Below, piece by piece: positions 27,391 through 36,366 of a stretch of 64,000 nucleotides of DNA; position 1 is the first letter of the stretch; each line of letters opens with the position of its first letter. The position numbers and the translations under genes were made by a program. Location: positions 22,103 to 86,102 of the forward strand of contig JAJDDW010000063.1 of NCBI GenBank assembly GCA_029260115.1, given 5' to 3'. This stretch comes from Phycisphaerae bacterium. Its GTDB lineage: Bacteria > Planctomycetota > Phycisphaerae > UBA1845. The notes below the pieces were generated by a model, which searched no databases, was not told where the DNA came from, and worked only from the letters and a program-made list of their open reading frames with translations.

Positions 27391-29201
27391 GGCTCGCAGG
27401 TGAATCGGATAGAATCGTTTAGGTCTAGTGGCAGCACCAATGTGCGTAAGGACGCGCCCACGGCTGAGGCGCATAGGCTGTCTCTTGTGGTTGCGTCATT
27501 GACGAACGTGTCGGCATACTCAGCATTAAACACAGCCTTGTTCGCATCGATAAACGGTTGCAAGGATTCGCATTCGTTAAACTCGTGACATTGTTCGTTG
27601 ACGGCGAAATCGTAGTAGTTGACAAGCTCGGCGATTTGGTCGAGATCGTTTTTCAAACCAACTGACAGCCCGCGTTCATGGGCGGCGTTAGCGATGAAAC
27701 GGTTGAAGGCTAATTGGTCGGAGGCGGATAGATCAAAGCCGCTGCTGTTTTGATAGCCGTCCATGTTGTCAGGCTCTACGCCATCACAACCCCGCGTGAC
27801 AGCTACGTCCAAACGAGCGAGCATGATGCGTTGGATGTTGCTTGATCGGATGTCTAGCCAGCGTTCATTGGCAAACTGGCTTAACGATGTTCCCAACTCC
27901 TCAGCTAGGAATTCGCTGGCGTCGTCTCGGAAATCTTCATAGGTTCCAGCAGAGAAATAGCAGATGACGCTTCGACCTTGTGCTTGAAGTTCAGTAATTG
28001 TAGAGTCAGGAGCGTCGAAAAGATCAATGTCGTATACATCCACCGGGTACGTTGTGTTAATGACCCCGTTAGCGTTTGGTTGAAGTTGCCATTGCCAGGT
28101 TTTTTCAACGCTCAGTCGCAGCCAATCCCCGTCTGTCATAGGGGCCACGTTGGGGTCAAGCGTTGTGGTCGAAGTTCCACCGTTAGTCGTCGAGCCAGGA
28201 CTATTGATTGTGAAAGTATCGACCACCGTGCCATCGACGGCGATAAAAGACACTTCGAGTCGATCGTCGAAAACGTCGACCCGCACCGCGCCGTAATTGT
28301 CTGCGTAGCGCACGACGCTACCTTCCACCGGCGTATCCACCAAGCCATGAATGTCGACGCCACCCAAGCCGTTGACCAGGTACACCACGCCTTCGCGTTC
28401 TATGCGTTCGTAAATATGATCGTCACCGGACATGACCAAATCAAAGCCCCAATCCGCCCAGGGCCATTGCATGTGTGCGCCGTCGCCGATGTGGCGGTCG
28501 CCGGACGAGTAGGGCGGATTGTGAAAGTAAGCGATTTTGAACGTGGCATCAGATGCGGCCGCAGCCTGGCGCACCCACTCTCCCTGGACAGAGTCTGCGG
28601 CAGTGCCGTCTGATTCACAATCTTTGATGCTATGAATTGAGAAGAAATGAATCGGGCCTTGACGGAAATCGTAATAGCGTTCGTTGCCAGAGTTCTCGCT
28701 TGGTAGTGTAAAATAACGCAGATAGTCATCGAGTCCTGCCGGGTCGTCGCAGGTGTCTCCCCAATCATGGTCGCCGGGTGTTGGGAAGAATCGATTTTCC
28801 GAAGTGCCTGGTCCAAGTTGTCCTTGGTAGTTGCCTATGAACTCTTGGAAGTATTGGCCAACGCTTAGTTCTAGTGCGTCGAACGTGCCTCGGGACGCGC
28901 CATCACTATAGTCGTTGTCGCCAACGGTCGCTATGAAATCTGGATTCCAACTCTTAATCAAATTCGAAACTTCTCGGCTATTGTCATCATCATCGCCGTA
29001 ATCGCCAACGACGCCGAAAACTATCTTGGCCGTGGTTCCTGTATTCCCGCCGCCTCCGCCACTGTTGTCGCCGTCTGTAGGGGGTGTGTTCGTAGCGCAT
29101 CCGCAAGCCCATAGCAATTGGATTACCATCACCACCATGAAGCTATAGGTCTTTTGCCAATGATATTTGCGGCATGTCGTCGGCCATGTGTCAGGAATCA
29201 T
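27387..29201 (-). CDS. Metallophosphoesterase-GH114 fusion protein, exported
   Basis: A 604-residue exported protein with two domains. Residues about 50-320 form a calcineurin-like metallophosphoesterase: GVVGDYGDDD, VGDNDYSDGA, GDHDWGD, YFHNPPYSSGDRH and MSGDDHIYER supply the metal ligands. Residues about 365-600 are a TIM-barrel of the GH114/TM1410 type (endo-alpha-1,4-polygalactosaminidase-like): VDVYDIDLFD, VICYFSAGTYEDFRDD, GCDGVEPDNMDGYQNSSGFD and LSVGLKNDLDQIAEL are hallmarks. The N-terminus has a hydrophobic stretch ending WACGC, probably a lipoprotein signal. GGAGG upstream supports the start. Substrate inference: an exopolysaccharide plus a phosphoester. The combination is uncommon. 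Confidence 0.85.
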   Translation of the reverse strand: MIPDTWPTTCRKYHWQKTYSFMVVMVIQLLWACGCATNTPPTDGDNSGGGGGNTGTTAKIVFGVVGDYGDDDDNSREVSNLIKSWNPDFIATVGDNDYSDGASRGTFDALELSVGQYFQEFIGNYQGQLGPGTSENRFFPTPGDHDWGDTCDDPAGLDDYLRYFTLPSENSGNERYYDFRQGPIHFFSIHSIKDCESDGTAADSVQGEWVRQAAAASDATFKIAYFHNPPYSSGDRHIGDGAHMQWPWADWGFDLVMSGDDHIYERIEREGVVYLVNGLGGVDIHGLVDTPVEGSVVRYADNYGAVRVDVFDDRLEVSFIAVDGTVVDTFTINSPGSTTNGGTSTTTLDPNVAPMTDGDWLRLSVEKTWQWQLQPNANGVINTTYPVDVYDIDLFDAPDSTITELQAQGRSVICYFSAGTYEDFRDDASEFLAEELGTSLSQFANERWLDIRSSNIQRIMLARLDVAVTRGCDGVEPDNMDGYQNSSGFDLSASDQLAFNRFIANAAHERGLSVGLKNDLDQIAELVNYYDFAVNEQCHEFNECESLQPFIDANKAVFNAEYADTFVNDATTRDSLCASAVGASLRTLVLPLDLNDSIRFTCEP

Positions 29202-29483
29202 TTCGCTCAGCCTCCATCAATTTATTTTCAGTTTGCAAATGCCCACGACAAGATAACATAATCTGCCAAAGTTTGATATATCGTGGAATCCCCAAGTTAA
29301 TGCGAATAATTCGATTCCGGTCTGGATGGAAATGGTATAAGGCGAGGATGATCTGAGAGACGATTCACGTGAAATGATGCGCACGCTACCACACTACCTT
29401 TGGCCAATGTTTTTTTTCGAGTCACTAGGCATTGCTGGCTATGGACCGCGAGTTATGGGTGGCTAATGGTTCAGCGGTAGCTT
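29202..29483. other. Intergenic region left of the island
   Basis: A stretch of 282 bp between the GH114 fusion gene and the integrase read-through end. Nothing was recognised except that the tRNA promoter must lie within it or just downstream. Confidence 0.4.
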
Positions 29484-31025
29484 TCACAAAATCCGCGTTG
29501 CGTATAGCCTATTTCCTGTTGATGGCGCTCGTAGCTCAGTAGGATAGAGCACCGGTTTCCTAAACCGGGGGTCGTGGGTTCGAATCCCCCCGGGCGCATA
29601 GTTGTTATTGTTCGCATCAGTTTGCACGTTGTCGCATTTACCCTTGTTTTGTAGTGTTAAATGACGTGACTTCAACGTGTCACTATTCACCACGTCGTCG
29701 CAGGTTGCTGCACTGCTTTGCACCGTTTCGCGTCCTAACTGTCGGGGTTTTGGGCGATAGCGATTGATAGCGTTTGCTGCAACATCAGCCGTACCCGTTG
29801 CTCGCAGTTCTTGAGGACCGTCGCCAAGCATATTTGGGAGATTGGACACCGTGTTCGCCTCTTGACCGGGGAATAGGTGGCCATAGGTGTCCATTGTCAG
29901 TGTAATAGATGAATGCCGCATAATGGATTGTACAGCCTTCACATGTGCCCCTGTCATAGCCAGCCAAGCCCCGCATGTGTGCCGTAGGGCGTGGAAATCC
30001 AGGTGTTCCCCTTCGTGGTTTACCGCAGCTAGAAAGTCGCTCTGTACCCGTTTCTCGTATTCGCTGGGGTTATTTGTGGCTGATTCCAGCCACTCACGTC
30101 TGGCGTCGGCTAAATCATCGCGGAGCATGCTCGCAACGTCCCAGCGAGGGGGCATAGCGAACACCGGGGACCGTGGGGCTTTCGTCGCGACATATTCTCG
30201 TAATTCATCGGCCAGATCATTTTGGATGTACTGACGGGCATCCTTACGATTTTTTGTATTGCTTGCACTGCACGTGATGTAGGGTTTCTCGTTGGCAAGG
30301 AATAAATTTCCCCGGCTAAGACTGCGCAGCTCGCTAGATCGTAACCCAGTTTGAATCGCCGTTGCATATAAAAGCATACGCGATTGGCCTGTCATGCTGT
30401 AGCGGTCTGGGTTCGCTATCGTAATCAATCGTAGCCATTCCCACTCATCATGTAGCAACATCCGACGTTTACGTTTACGGTCTGCCTTAGCGTTGGGCAT
30501 CTTGACCGATACTAATGGGTCATGGCTAAGTTTGCCGTTTACAAATAGCCAATGCACAAAGCTTTTGATAGCTGCTAGATGGTTACGGATAGTTTGTGCC
30601 GACCGATTAGATTGTTTCATGCTACCAGCGTAGCGGTTCACACCGTCGGCTGTCACATCGCCTATGGTGTTCCATTGATCGCACTCCGCCGCTTGTCGGA
30701 TGCAATACAGCTGTGTTTGAATATGCGTCTCTGTGCGTCCGCCTGCCGATAGCTTCGCTTCATAGTCGTCTAGGTGTTCACTGATGGGCCTACGTGCTTG
30801 TTCTTGGATCGCGTCTAGCCTTGCATCAATCACACCATCTTTACGCAATGCGGTATCGGCCAATCGCTTCGATAAAATCCGTTCAGCGGCGGCCTTGTCC
30901 GTGGTGCGTGTAGATGCTTCCTTGCGCTTACCATCGTGTGCGTACCAGCGTGCAATCCACGGACCGCCCTCGACGCGCTTGTATAACGTCCCTGTTCCGC
31001 GTGGTCGTTGTCGTTTTGTGGTCAT
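29484..31025 (-). CDS. int: Tyrosine recombinase (integrase) of the island, C-terminus reads through attL
   Basis: A 513-residue site-specific recombinase. The N-terminal arm starts MTTKRQRPRGTGTLYKR; a SAM-like core-binding domain follows (residues about 75-180). Catalytic residues are visible: Arg in TGLRSSELRSLS, Lys in NTKNRKDARQYI, HALRHTCGAWLA, the RHSS box and the nucleophile Tyr in MDTYGHLFPG. The last residues (APGGIRTHDPRFRKPV, then LYPTELRAP...) are encoded on the antisense strand of the tRNA, i.e. the coding frame crosses attL and ends in chromosomal sequence. In the excised circle the frame would instead run on in frame into the tail at 50548-50745, giving about 557 residues. Confidence 0.93.
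   Translation of the reverse strand: MTTKRQRPRGTGTLYKRVEGGPWIARWYAHDGKRKEASTRTTDKAAAERILSKRLADTALRKDGVIDARLDAIQEQARRPISEHLDDYEAKLSAGGRTETHIQTQLYCIRQAAECDQWNTIGDVTADGVNRYAGSMKQSNRSAQTIRNHLAAIKSFVHWLFVNGKLSHDPLVSVKMPNAKADRKRKRRMLLHDEWEWLRLITIANPDRYSMTGQSRMLLYATAIQTGLRSSELRSLSRGNLFLANEKPYITCSASNTKNRKDARQYIQNDLADELREYVATKAPRSPVFAMPPRWDVASMLRDDLADARREWLESATNNPSEYEKRVQSDFLAAVNHEGEHLDFHALRHTCGAWLAMTGAHVKAVQSIMRHSSITLTMDTYGHLFPGQEANTVSNLPNMLGDGPQELRATGTADVAANAINRYRPKPRQLGRETVQSSAATCDDVVNSDTLKSRHLTLQNKGKCDNVQTDANNNNYAPGGIRTHDPRFRKPVLYPTELRAPSTGNRLYATRIL
29525..29598 (+). tRNA. tRNA-Arg (anticodon CCT)
   Basis: A cloverleaf folds by eye: acceptor gcgctcg (29525-29531) with cgggcgc (29591-29597), a D arm gctc/gagc, an anticodon stem ccggt/accgg with loop ttcctaa (anticodon CCT at 29559-29561, decoding AGG), and a T arm with loop ttcgaat. 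One U-C mismatch is present in the T stem. The 3' CCA is not encoded. The 3' part is the island attachment site and stays intact after integration. Confidence 0.93.
29550..29598 (+). repeat. attL: 49-bp direct repeat in tRNA-Arg
   Basis: This copy covers the anticodon arm to the discriminator base of the tRNA and is identical over 49 bp to 50746-50794. Flanking bases differ on both sides (g versus c before, tagtt versus attgg after), which fixes the ends of the identity block. Confidence 0.95.
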
Positions 31026-31085
31026 TGTTCACTTTCCATATTGCTGCTTGATTGCCATGATGCTACCTTACCGGAGGATTGCGGC

Positions 31086-31436
31086 TTACGCATCCAGTTG
31101 GGGAGGCATTGCGGCATCCGCTAACGCAAATGCAGCACCTTGCAAAAAACCATCTATGTAATAGCTCCAGCATGGGGCATCCTTATTTTTCTGAAGACTT
31201 GCCACGCGATAGATAGCCATAAAAGCGGCCATTTTTTCCTCAGTGCTTCGGTCGCGGTAAGAAGAGCCTGTGAATATTTGGGATAAAACATCCAGATCAT
31301 GTAGCTTGGCTTGATTCCAGGCGTAATCCTTCCCGCCTTTCAACCCGCTGATAAACGCCTTTTCGGCGTCTGTCGCATTGGTGATATCGAACGGTTTTTC
31401 ATTCGAGCAATTTAGGTATAAGTCATCAATTATCAT
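31086..31436 (-). CDS. Hypothetical island protein
   Basis: A 116-residue protein of unknown function starting MIIDDLYLNCSNEKPF. A longer frame starts at 31475, but the ATG at 31436 has GAAAGG seven bases upstream and gives only an 11-bp overlap with the preceding gene. The segment EKAFISGLKGGKDYAWNQAK and the Ala-rich end DGFLQGAAFALADAA suggest a small helical protein. It lies between the TubC-like gene and the integrase, in the same minus-strand run as the primase. Confidence 0.5.
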   Translation of the reverse strand: MIIDDLYLNCSNEKPFDITNATDAEKAFISGLKGGKDYAWNQAKLHDLDVLSQIFTGSSYRDRSTEEKMAAFMAIYRVASLQKNKDAPCWSYYIDGFLQGAAFALADAAMPPQLDA

Positions 31437-31794
31437 TTTTTTGCCTTTCAAAGCTAGGTTTTTGTTCGCATACACTATTGGTCATAAACTGCGGTAAAGG
31501 TACGTTAGCCAGTGCTTTGATCGTATCCGCATACGCCGGATCAAAAACACCACATCCATCGGGATAAGGAACACACACGTCAAGGAACCGCTGTATTTCA
31601 CGTTGAGCATGGGTTAGCGGCTCTGGTTTATCAGCCAGTAAAGCTAACAGTTCCGGCTTGTTGGCTTTCATTCGTTCAAGCAAGCGGGGTGATACAGCGT
31701 CGATCGGGCGATACCTTAGCTTGTCGCCGTGTGCTTCGAGATTGACGCCCATGCCGGTCAGTTCAGAGAGTAGATCGGTGGCAGTAGTGTTCAT
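31426..31794 (-). CDS. Small protein with TubC-like N-terminal domain
   Basis: A 122-residue protein. Its N-terminal ~50 residues (TTATDLLSELTGMGVNLEA, DAVSPRLLERMKANKPELL) resemble the TubC N-terminal docking fold, a short alpha-beta module also found in island proteins next to primases. ATG 31794 overlaps the primase stop codon in an ATGA arrangement, implying translational coupling. A C-terminal region contains VCVPYPDGCGVFDPAY. Function is unknown; an accessory role in element replication is inferred only from its position. Confidence 0.55.
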   Translation of the reverse strand: MNTTATDLLSELTGMGVNLEAHGDKLRYRPIDAVSPRLLERMKANKPELLALLADKPEPLTHAQREIQRFLDVCVPYPDGCGVFDPAYADTIKALANVPLPQFMTNSVCEQKPSFERQKNDN

Positions 31795-34274
31795 ATTTCC
31801 CCACATTCTTCTTGCTCAGATACGTTTTGTGGATCGTCTACGTTGTCTACATCTGCACAACCTATGTTTTCCTGCTGTTTTATGGGGGTTCCGTAGACAG
31901 TAGACTCGGAAAATAGTTGGAATACACGTTTCGACCTACCGCCTTTGGGTGATTTTTCTGGATGTATCCATTGGCCATAGCCGTCTTTCACTAACTCGCA
32001 CAAGGCTTTGTCCGCGGCATCCGCTGTTTTGAATCTACGGTTTAATTGTTGCAATTCCCGCACAGTGATGTTTTCACCCTTACGCTGAATCAGCTCAATC
32101 AGTTTTCGACGTCTTCGCTCGTCGTCGGATTCGCTGAAGGTAGCATAGATGCGCTGAGCTTCGTAACCAAACCATCTTGCGAGTGTAATGCCTGCTGCCA
32201 TGCTGATTTCATCAACAGCGTCAGCGTCCACCAAAGTTGGATCATTAGCTGCTGCTCTTACCATGTGAATGACTAGCGCTATCCGCGCAGCATATCCTTC
32301 AAGCTTAGACCAGACCGCCGCCAAATCGCCGGTTAATTTTGCCTGCTCCTTGGCGTGTTCGTCGTAAAAAGTTACCCACACTTTCTTCCCCCCAGGGGAC
32401 AAATGGGTGATATGTGGAATCCAGTCGCCATCGTCGTTTGTGTCAGGTTTCAATTGGAATAGGCGGTCGAACAAAGTGTTGACGCTCGATTCTATTTCTG
32501 TATCGATTTCAACTTCGGACCATACGCAACACTTCGCGGGTGGGTATGCCATCAATAGTCGAGCAGCTAGTCCGTTCTCACGGTATTCCGTCCTCAAAGC
32601 TCGCCGCAATATCGCTGGCTGAATTCCGCCGCAGAGTGACACTGCCGCTCGTTCTACGTAAATGTTTTTTAGACCGCCTTTGCGATCAACCATCATCGGA
32701 CGTCCGCCGTGCATTTCTAGCCATTTGGGAGCGTCACCACCTTTTCCTCCGGTATACCTATCCATGCCACCAAACCACGATGCTAATTCGTCTCGTACCA
32801 TCAGCAGCCCTCGTGGTTGGTGCTGTAGCAGAACGGCCAACGCTTCGATGGTTGTATCATCAATCCAGCATCTATCCGCAATCGGAGCAACAGGCTTCTT
32901 GGGTGGCTCGCTGCCATCATTCTTTTTGAGCCAGTCCTTGTAATTGCTTTCATAAACACACATGTCTGCTTCATGTTTTTCGATAGCTATTATATGCTTT
33001 TTCATCGCTTCACGTTGCCGGTTTCTAATTGGTCGCAATGCGATTTCTATAGGCGGGGATTTCTTCGTGCCGCTTTCGCCGATGAATGCCGTCCAGATAA
33101 TTGACGGTTCCGACCAACTACGTTTCAACTGAATTCGCCGTGTATTACCTATGGCCGATGCCAGGGCGCTTATCATCGGAAGTGCCAAATATGTGACATC
33201 GCACCCAATCGCGCTGGCTCCTTGGATAATGTAGGACCGTATCGGCTCTGGAAATTCCTCGACAGGAAAAGGGCGGAACATATCCAACTTCGGACGTGGT
33301 ACGTTCTCATCAACCGTTACAGCGGAATCAACTAGCGATTTGAGCAACCGTTGGCCAGCTTCGTAACACGCGACGGAATCGGCTATGTCCACGCCAGGAT
33401 CGTTCAGGAATGATCTAACGTCTTTCGTGCCGATGGGTGGCATCGCGTAACGCACGGGGCATCCGTTAGCCTTGGCGATACCAGTCGCAACAGCTATAGC
33501 CCCGGTCTGTCCGGGCCAGCTACCATCGTCTTTCTTATCATTTTCGCCAACAATGAGGAACTCCTGGCCGTCTAACAGTTTGGCCAGTAATGCTTCGCCG
33601 CCAGTGTTCGATGGACGACCGATGGCACGTAAGCCCAGCGTCATTGCCGCAGCCACGTCAGACGCACCCTCGACTACCAAGGTGATCCCGTCGGCATCAT
33701 GCCAGCCGTTAGGTATAGTCAGCCCGCGATGGCCACCTGTTACGAACCGCTTAGAACCATTCGTTGCTCGCAGCGATATACCCACAACATTGCCATCCGA
33801 ATCACGTTCGGGGAACGAGTAGGCGCCCTCCAATTGGTGCCAACCAATACGAAGTTTCCTTAGCGATTCGACTGTCAGGCCGAGCTGGTTGGCCAGATGC
33901 TCAATTTGTGGAGTTGTGATGGCATCGGCACATTCTATCGCTAACTTGCACCAATAAGCTGTAGGCTTTTTGGGCTTGGCTGCTTTCTTAGTTTGTTTCG
34001 ATACCGGCCTGTCCTGCCCCGTTTGATTGTCATTGGATAGTGTAGATGGATCGAGGTCTAGTGCCAAACATATGTCGGGGAAGGTGCAACCGCACTTGCA
34101 GTTCATCAACACCCGCCCATTTCTGCCAAGGCTAACGTGAAACGAGGGGTCGCCATCCTTATGCGCCGGGCAGCTTGCTTGCCACTGGTTCGTGCCTGTT
34201 GGTTTTACATTTTTGAGCTGAGGTAATACAGTGTCTATTGGGCTTAAACCTTGATTTACTTTGTCATATTTCAT
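31791..34274 (-). CDS. Primase-like protein: CHC2 zinc finger, TOPRIM and DUF3987 regions
   Basis: An 827-residue replication protein. The N-terminus has a primase-type zinc finger (CPAHKDGDPSF...CKCGCTFPDIC). Residues about 195-280 form a TOPRIM region (TLVVEGASDVAAAMTL, then VGENDKKDD). From about residue 340 it matches the DUF3987 (YfjI-like) region, with ESGTKKSPPIEIAL at a P-loop-like position and LMVRDELASWFGGMDRY at the Walker B position. It is expected to prime or unwind DNA for the island. Two AlpA-like regulators lie upstream and the TubC-like gene is coupled downstream. Confidence 0.8.
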   Translation of the reverse strand: MKYDKVNQGLSPIDTVLPQLKNVKPTGTNQWQASCPAHKDGDPSFHVSLGRNGRVLMNCKCGCTFPDICLALDLDPSTLSNDNQTGQDRPVSKQTKKAAKPKKPTAYWCKLAIECADAITTPQIEHLANQLGLTVESLRKLRIGWHQLEGAYSFPERDSDGNVVGISLRATNGSKRFVTGGHRGLTIPNGWHDADGITLVVEGASDVAAAMTLGLRAIGRPSNTGGEALLAKLLDGQEFLIVGENDKKDDGSWPGQTGAIAVATGIAKANGCPVRYAMPPIGTKDVRSFLNDPGVDIADSVACYEAGQRLLKSLVDSAVTVDENVPRPKLDMFRPFPVEEFPEPIRSYIIQGASAIGCDVTYLALPMISALASAIGNTRRIQLKRSWSEPSIIWTAFIGESGTKKSPPIEIALRPIRNRQREAMKKHIIAIEKHEADMCVYESNYKDWLKKNDGSEPPKKPVAPIADRCWIDDTTIEALAVLLQHQPRGLLMVRDELASWFGGMDRYTGGKGGDAPKWLEMHGGRPMMVDRKGGLKNIYVERAAVSLCGGIQPAILRRALRTEYRENGLAARLLMAYPPAKCCVWSEVEIDTEIESSVNTLFDRLFQLKPDTNDDGDWIPHITHLSPGGKKVWVTFYDEHAKEQAKLTGDLAAVWSKLEGYAARIALVIHMVRAAANDPTLVDADAVDEISMAAGITLARWFGYEAQRIYATFSESDDERRRRKLIELIQRKGENITVRELQQLNRRFKTADAADKALCELVKDGYGQWIHPEKSPKGGRSKRVFQLFSESTVYGTPIKQQENIGCADVDNVDDPQNVSEQEECGEI

Positions 34275-34279
34275 ATAAT

Positions 34280-34471
34280 TCAGTCATCTTGTTTTTGTAT
34301 TTCGGCCACGGTTTTCGCCCCTAAAGCGACCGTGGCCATTTTATTTGGAACAGGTTGCTGGTGACGCCGTTTCCAGCTCTCACAGTCGATACCGTGAGAT
34401 GCCAACATCGCGTCAATAGCGTCACCGATGGAAACTACAGTTCCACGTCGTTTTGGATGATCTGGCTTCAT
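34280..34471 (-). CDS. Small hypothetical island protein
   Basis: A 63-residue protein (MKPDHPKRRGTVVSIGDAID...). Its ATG overlaps the stop of the upstream HTH gene by 4 bp and its stop lies 6 bp before the primase start, so it belongs to one tightly packed transcript. No recognised motif; basic N-terminus. Its existence rests on this spacing. Confidence 0.5.
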   Translation of the reverse strand: MKPDHPKRRGTVVSIGDAIDAMLASHGIDCESWKRRHQQPVPNKMATVALGAKTVAEIQKQDD

Positions 34472-34698
34472 TCATTCGCCTCGCTTTGGCCACAAGTCGC
34501 ACGATCGTTTACCCAACGATCCAAGGCTTTGACGGGGTAGACTACGCAGCGACCGAGTTTCGTGTGAGGAATGCCGCTAGTCTTGTCTGCGGTGATTTCC
34601 CATAACTTGCGAGGGCTAATGCCGAGAGCCTTCGCTGCCTCTTTGGGACGCATCGCTAGTGTGGTGTTTTTCTCTTTGCTGTTCGGTTGTTTATTCAT
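34468..34698 (-). CDS. AlpA-like helix-turn-helix protein (excisionase-type), copy 2
   Basis: A 76-residue winged-HTH protein. The core AMRPKEAAKALGISPRKLWE is a MerR/AlpA-type helix-turn-helix, followed by GIPHTKLGRCVVYPVKALDR, the wing and the family's 'R.vrf...di..W' pattern. Such proteins act as excisionases or transcription activators in integrative elements. An in-frame extension to 34845 is rejected because the ATG at 34698 lies at the overlap with the preceding gene. Confidence 0.75.
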   Translation of the reverse strand: MNKQPNSKEKNTTLAMRPKEAAKALGISPRKLWEITADKTSGIPHTKLGRCVVYPVKALDRWVNDRATCGQSEANE

Positions 34699-34915
34699 TG
34701 CCTGGCCCCTTCTTGAGACTACGTTTCGCCTTCTCGAATTGCTTCCTGTCAGGGCAACCTTGTTCCACCCAGAGGTCGATGTCCTCTTTTCGCCACCGCA
34801 CTGATCGCCCCAGGCGTACAGGTATAGGTAGACTGTCGCGCGCATTCATATCCCAGATTTTCCGACGTGATATGGACAAGTAAGCAGCTAACGCGGTGTC
34901 GCAGATCAATTCCAT
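34691..34915 (-). CDS. AlpA-like helix-turn-helix protein (excisionase-type), copy 1
   Basis: A 74-residue DNA-binding protein: ELICDTALAAYLSISRRKIW is the HTH and SLPIPVRLGRSVRWRKEDID the wing with the RLG...RW hallmark of AlpA-family regulators. GGAG eight bases before the ATG at 34915 supports this start over a GTG at 34924. It is the first gene of the cluster that includes the second HTH protein and the primase. It probably regulates integrase expression or excision. Its 3' end overlaps the next gene by 8 bp. Confidence 0.75.
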   Translation of the reverse strand: MELICDTALAAYLSISRRKIWDMNARDSLPIPVRLGRSVRWRKEDIDLWVEQGCPDRKQFEKAKRSLKKGPGNE

Positions 34916-35118
34916 GTCTAACACTCCAATTCATTGTTCGATGGAGCGTCACTTCGACACCCCTCAACATGGGGTGCGAAAGTTTGGGTTTTAGCATTAT
35001 TGGATTTCAACCAAAAGAGGTTTTGGCGCTATTAACTTGCTATACAGTGCGTATCGCTACTCACTAACGCACAAATAAATAAGTTTGGTACAAAACTAAA
35101 CCCCAAACTCGGTCCAAA
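34916..35118. promoter_or_regulatory. Control region with inverted repeats upstream of the HTH/primase cluster
   Basis: An AT-rich intergenic stretch carrying agtttgggttttag (34981-34994) and its inverted partner ctaaaccccaaact (35096-35109), with one mismatch over 14 bases. A smaller hairpin around cacccc/ggggtg lies at 34957-34977. Placement upstream of two HTH genes suggests operator sites or an origin, but no protein binding can be shown from sequence. Confidence 0.4.
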
Positions 35119-35961
35119 CTATTTTGGTGCGAGGATGTCGTTTTCGTTGATAGAGTATGCTTGTTGCAGGTTGGTTGATCTGCCGCCGTTGAATTGTTCG
35201 TTAATGGCCTTGTCTTTAGACTGTGCATTCTTGAGAAGTGTAGCTAGCCAGCTTTTTTTGATGCCCATTTTTGCCATGATTTGTGTTCGATTGAAGCCAT
35301 GTCTAAGCAACCCCAGTGCTATTCCTTCTTGATTGGATAATTTGATGCTCTTTCGGCAGCCCCGTTTTGATTTCTTTGATTTAGCTTTTGGTTTGTTGGC
35401 ATCCTTGGGTAACCGCATGCGTTCGCAATCTTCAGCGTATTCAAGGTGTAGATTCTCCAGCAGTTGAGCAGTGAAACCGACGCTATTTAGTCTTGCGATT
35501 TCAGTAGTGAACGCATCCGGATCGCCGGTCACATTAAGGTTGGCGTGTCCAACGTAGTGTTGTAGTTTATCCTCGAAGCCATCAATTGTGACGGTGAACT
35601 CTAGCTTTAATTGCTCAACGCAATATTTCCAAGCGTTGGGCTTAAAGTATGCGTTCACGCTGAAATGCTCAGTAGATTCTTCCGCTAGCGATTCTTCCGC
35701 TTCTTGGCGTCCATAGGCGATCGCTTCCCATGCCTTGCAGGGATGGCGAATATTCTCATGGTTATTCGGATCACGAGATATGTCTCGCAAAATAATTAGC
35801 GTTGCCTTGTCGTATGAGTTCTCTTTCTCCAATGCCAATTCAGCGGCTCGCTGGCGAAATTTCAGATCCCAGAGGCGTTGCCGTTCATCCTCATCCCTAG
35901 ATACAACTGAGAGTAGATCAATCAGTGTCAGGTTATTTGTCACTGTGGCTGGCTCTTGCAT
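35119..35961 (-). CDS. Hypothetical island protein with C-terminal helix-turn-helix
   Basis: A 280-residue protein of unknown family. The N-terminal two thirds are charged and helical. A basic patch (KPKAKSKKSKRGCRKS) is followed by a probable HTH (QEGIALGLLRHGFNRTQIMA, then KMGIKKSWLATLLKNA), which suggests DNA binding. It lies upstream of the AlpA-like genes on the same strand. It may regulate the island, but no partner or operator is identifiable. Confidence 0.6.
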   Translation of the reverse strand: MQEPATVTNNLTLIDLLSVVSRDEDERQRLWDLKFRQRAAELALEKENSYDKATLIILRDISRDPNNHENIRHPCKAWEAIAYGRQEAEESLAEESTEHFSVNAYFKPNAWKYCVEQLKLEFTVTIDGFEDKLQHYVGHANLNVTGDPDAFTTEIARLNSVGFTAQLLENLHLEYAEDCERMRLPKDANKPKAKSKKSKRGCRKSIKLSNQEGIALGLLRHGFNRTQIMAKMGIKKSWLATLLKNAQSKDKAINEQFNGGRSTNLQQAYSINENDILAPK

Positions 35962-36366
35962 GTTTTTCTGATGCCCCGACGTTCAAAGTGTTGTCATTTA
36001 TACTGGTTAGCATATCCATCTTTCCTCGCGGCGGGCTGGCCCGGCTGACATGGGAGCATGAAACCCATACCACTCTAGTCCACTAGGCACTACGCGACGC
36101 ATGACGATGCGATCCCAATCGACAGCCATTTTACGCGATGCGGGCATTTTCAGCTATGGAAAAAAGCTATTCGAGAGAAATTCACAGGCTAAAACAGCGT
36201 AATTCGTTTGTGAATTGTAGAATTAGGATGATGAGCGCATAAAATGCGTGATCTAATCGCTTCTCATACCCATCACACCGAGTCGAGTAGCTGCCGAAGG
36301 TGGAAATTCTTGGCAACCAGCTTGTGAGATTCGTTTCAATCTTCCATTTCCGCGCCAAGATCAACA
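35962..36366 (-). pseudogene. Intergenic region with possible transposase remnant
   Basis: About 400 bp follow the Shango helicase gene. A minus-strand frame at 36182-36367 reads ARKWKIETNLTSWLPRIS, then YEKRLDHAFYALIILIL. This resembles the C-terminal 'RRWKIERtfaWl...R.e......a...Ia...i' end of IS5-type transposases, but it is short and lacks a credible start. The rest of the interval shows nothing. Confidence 0.3.
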
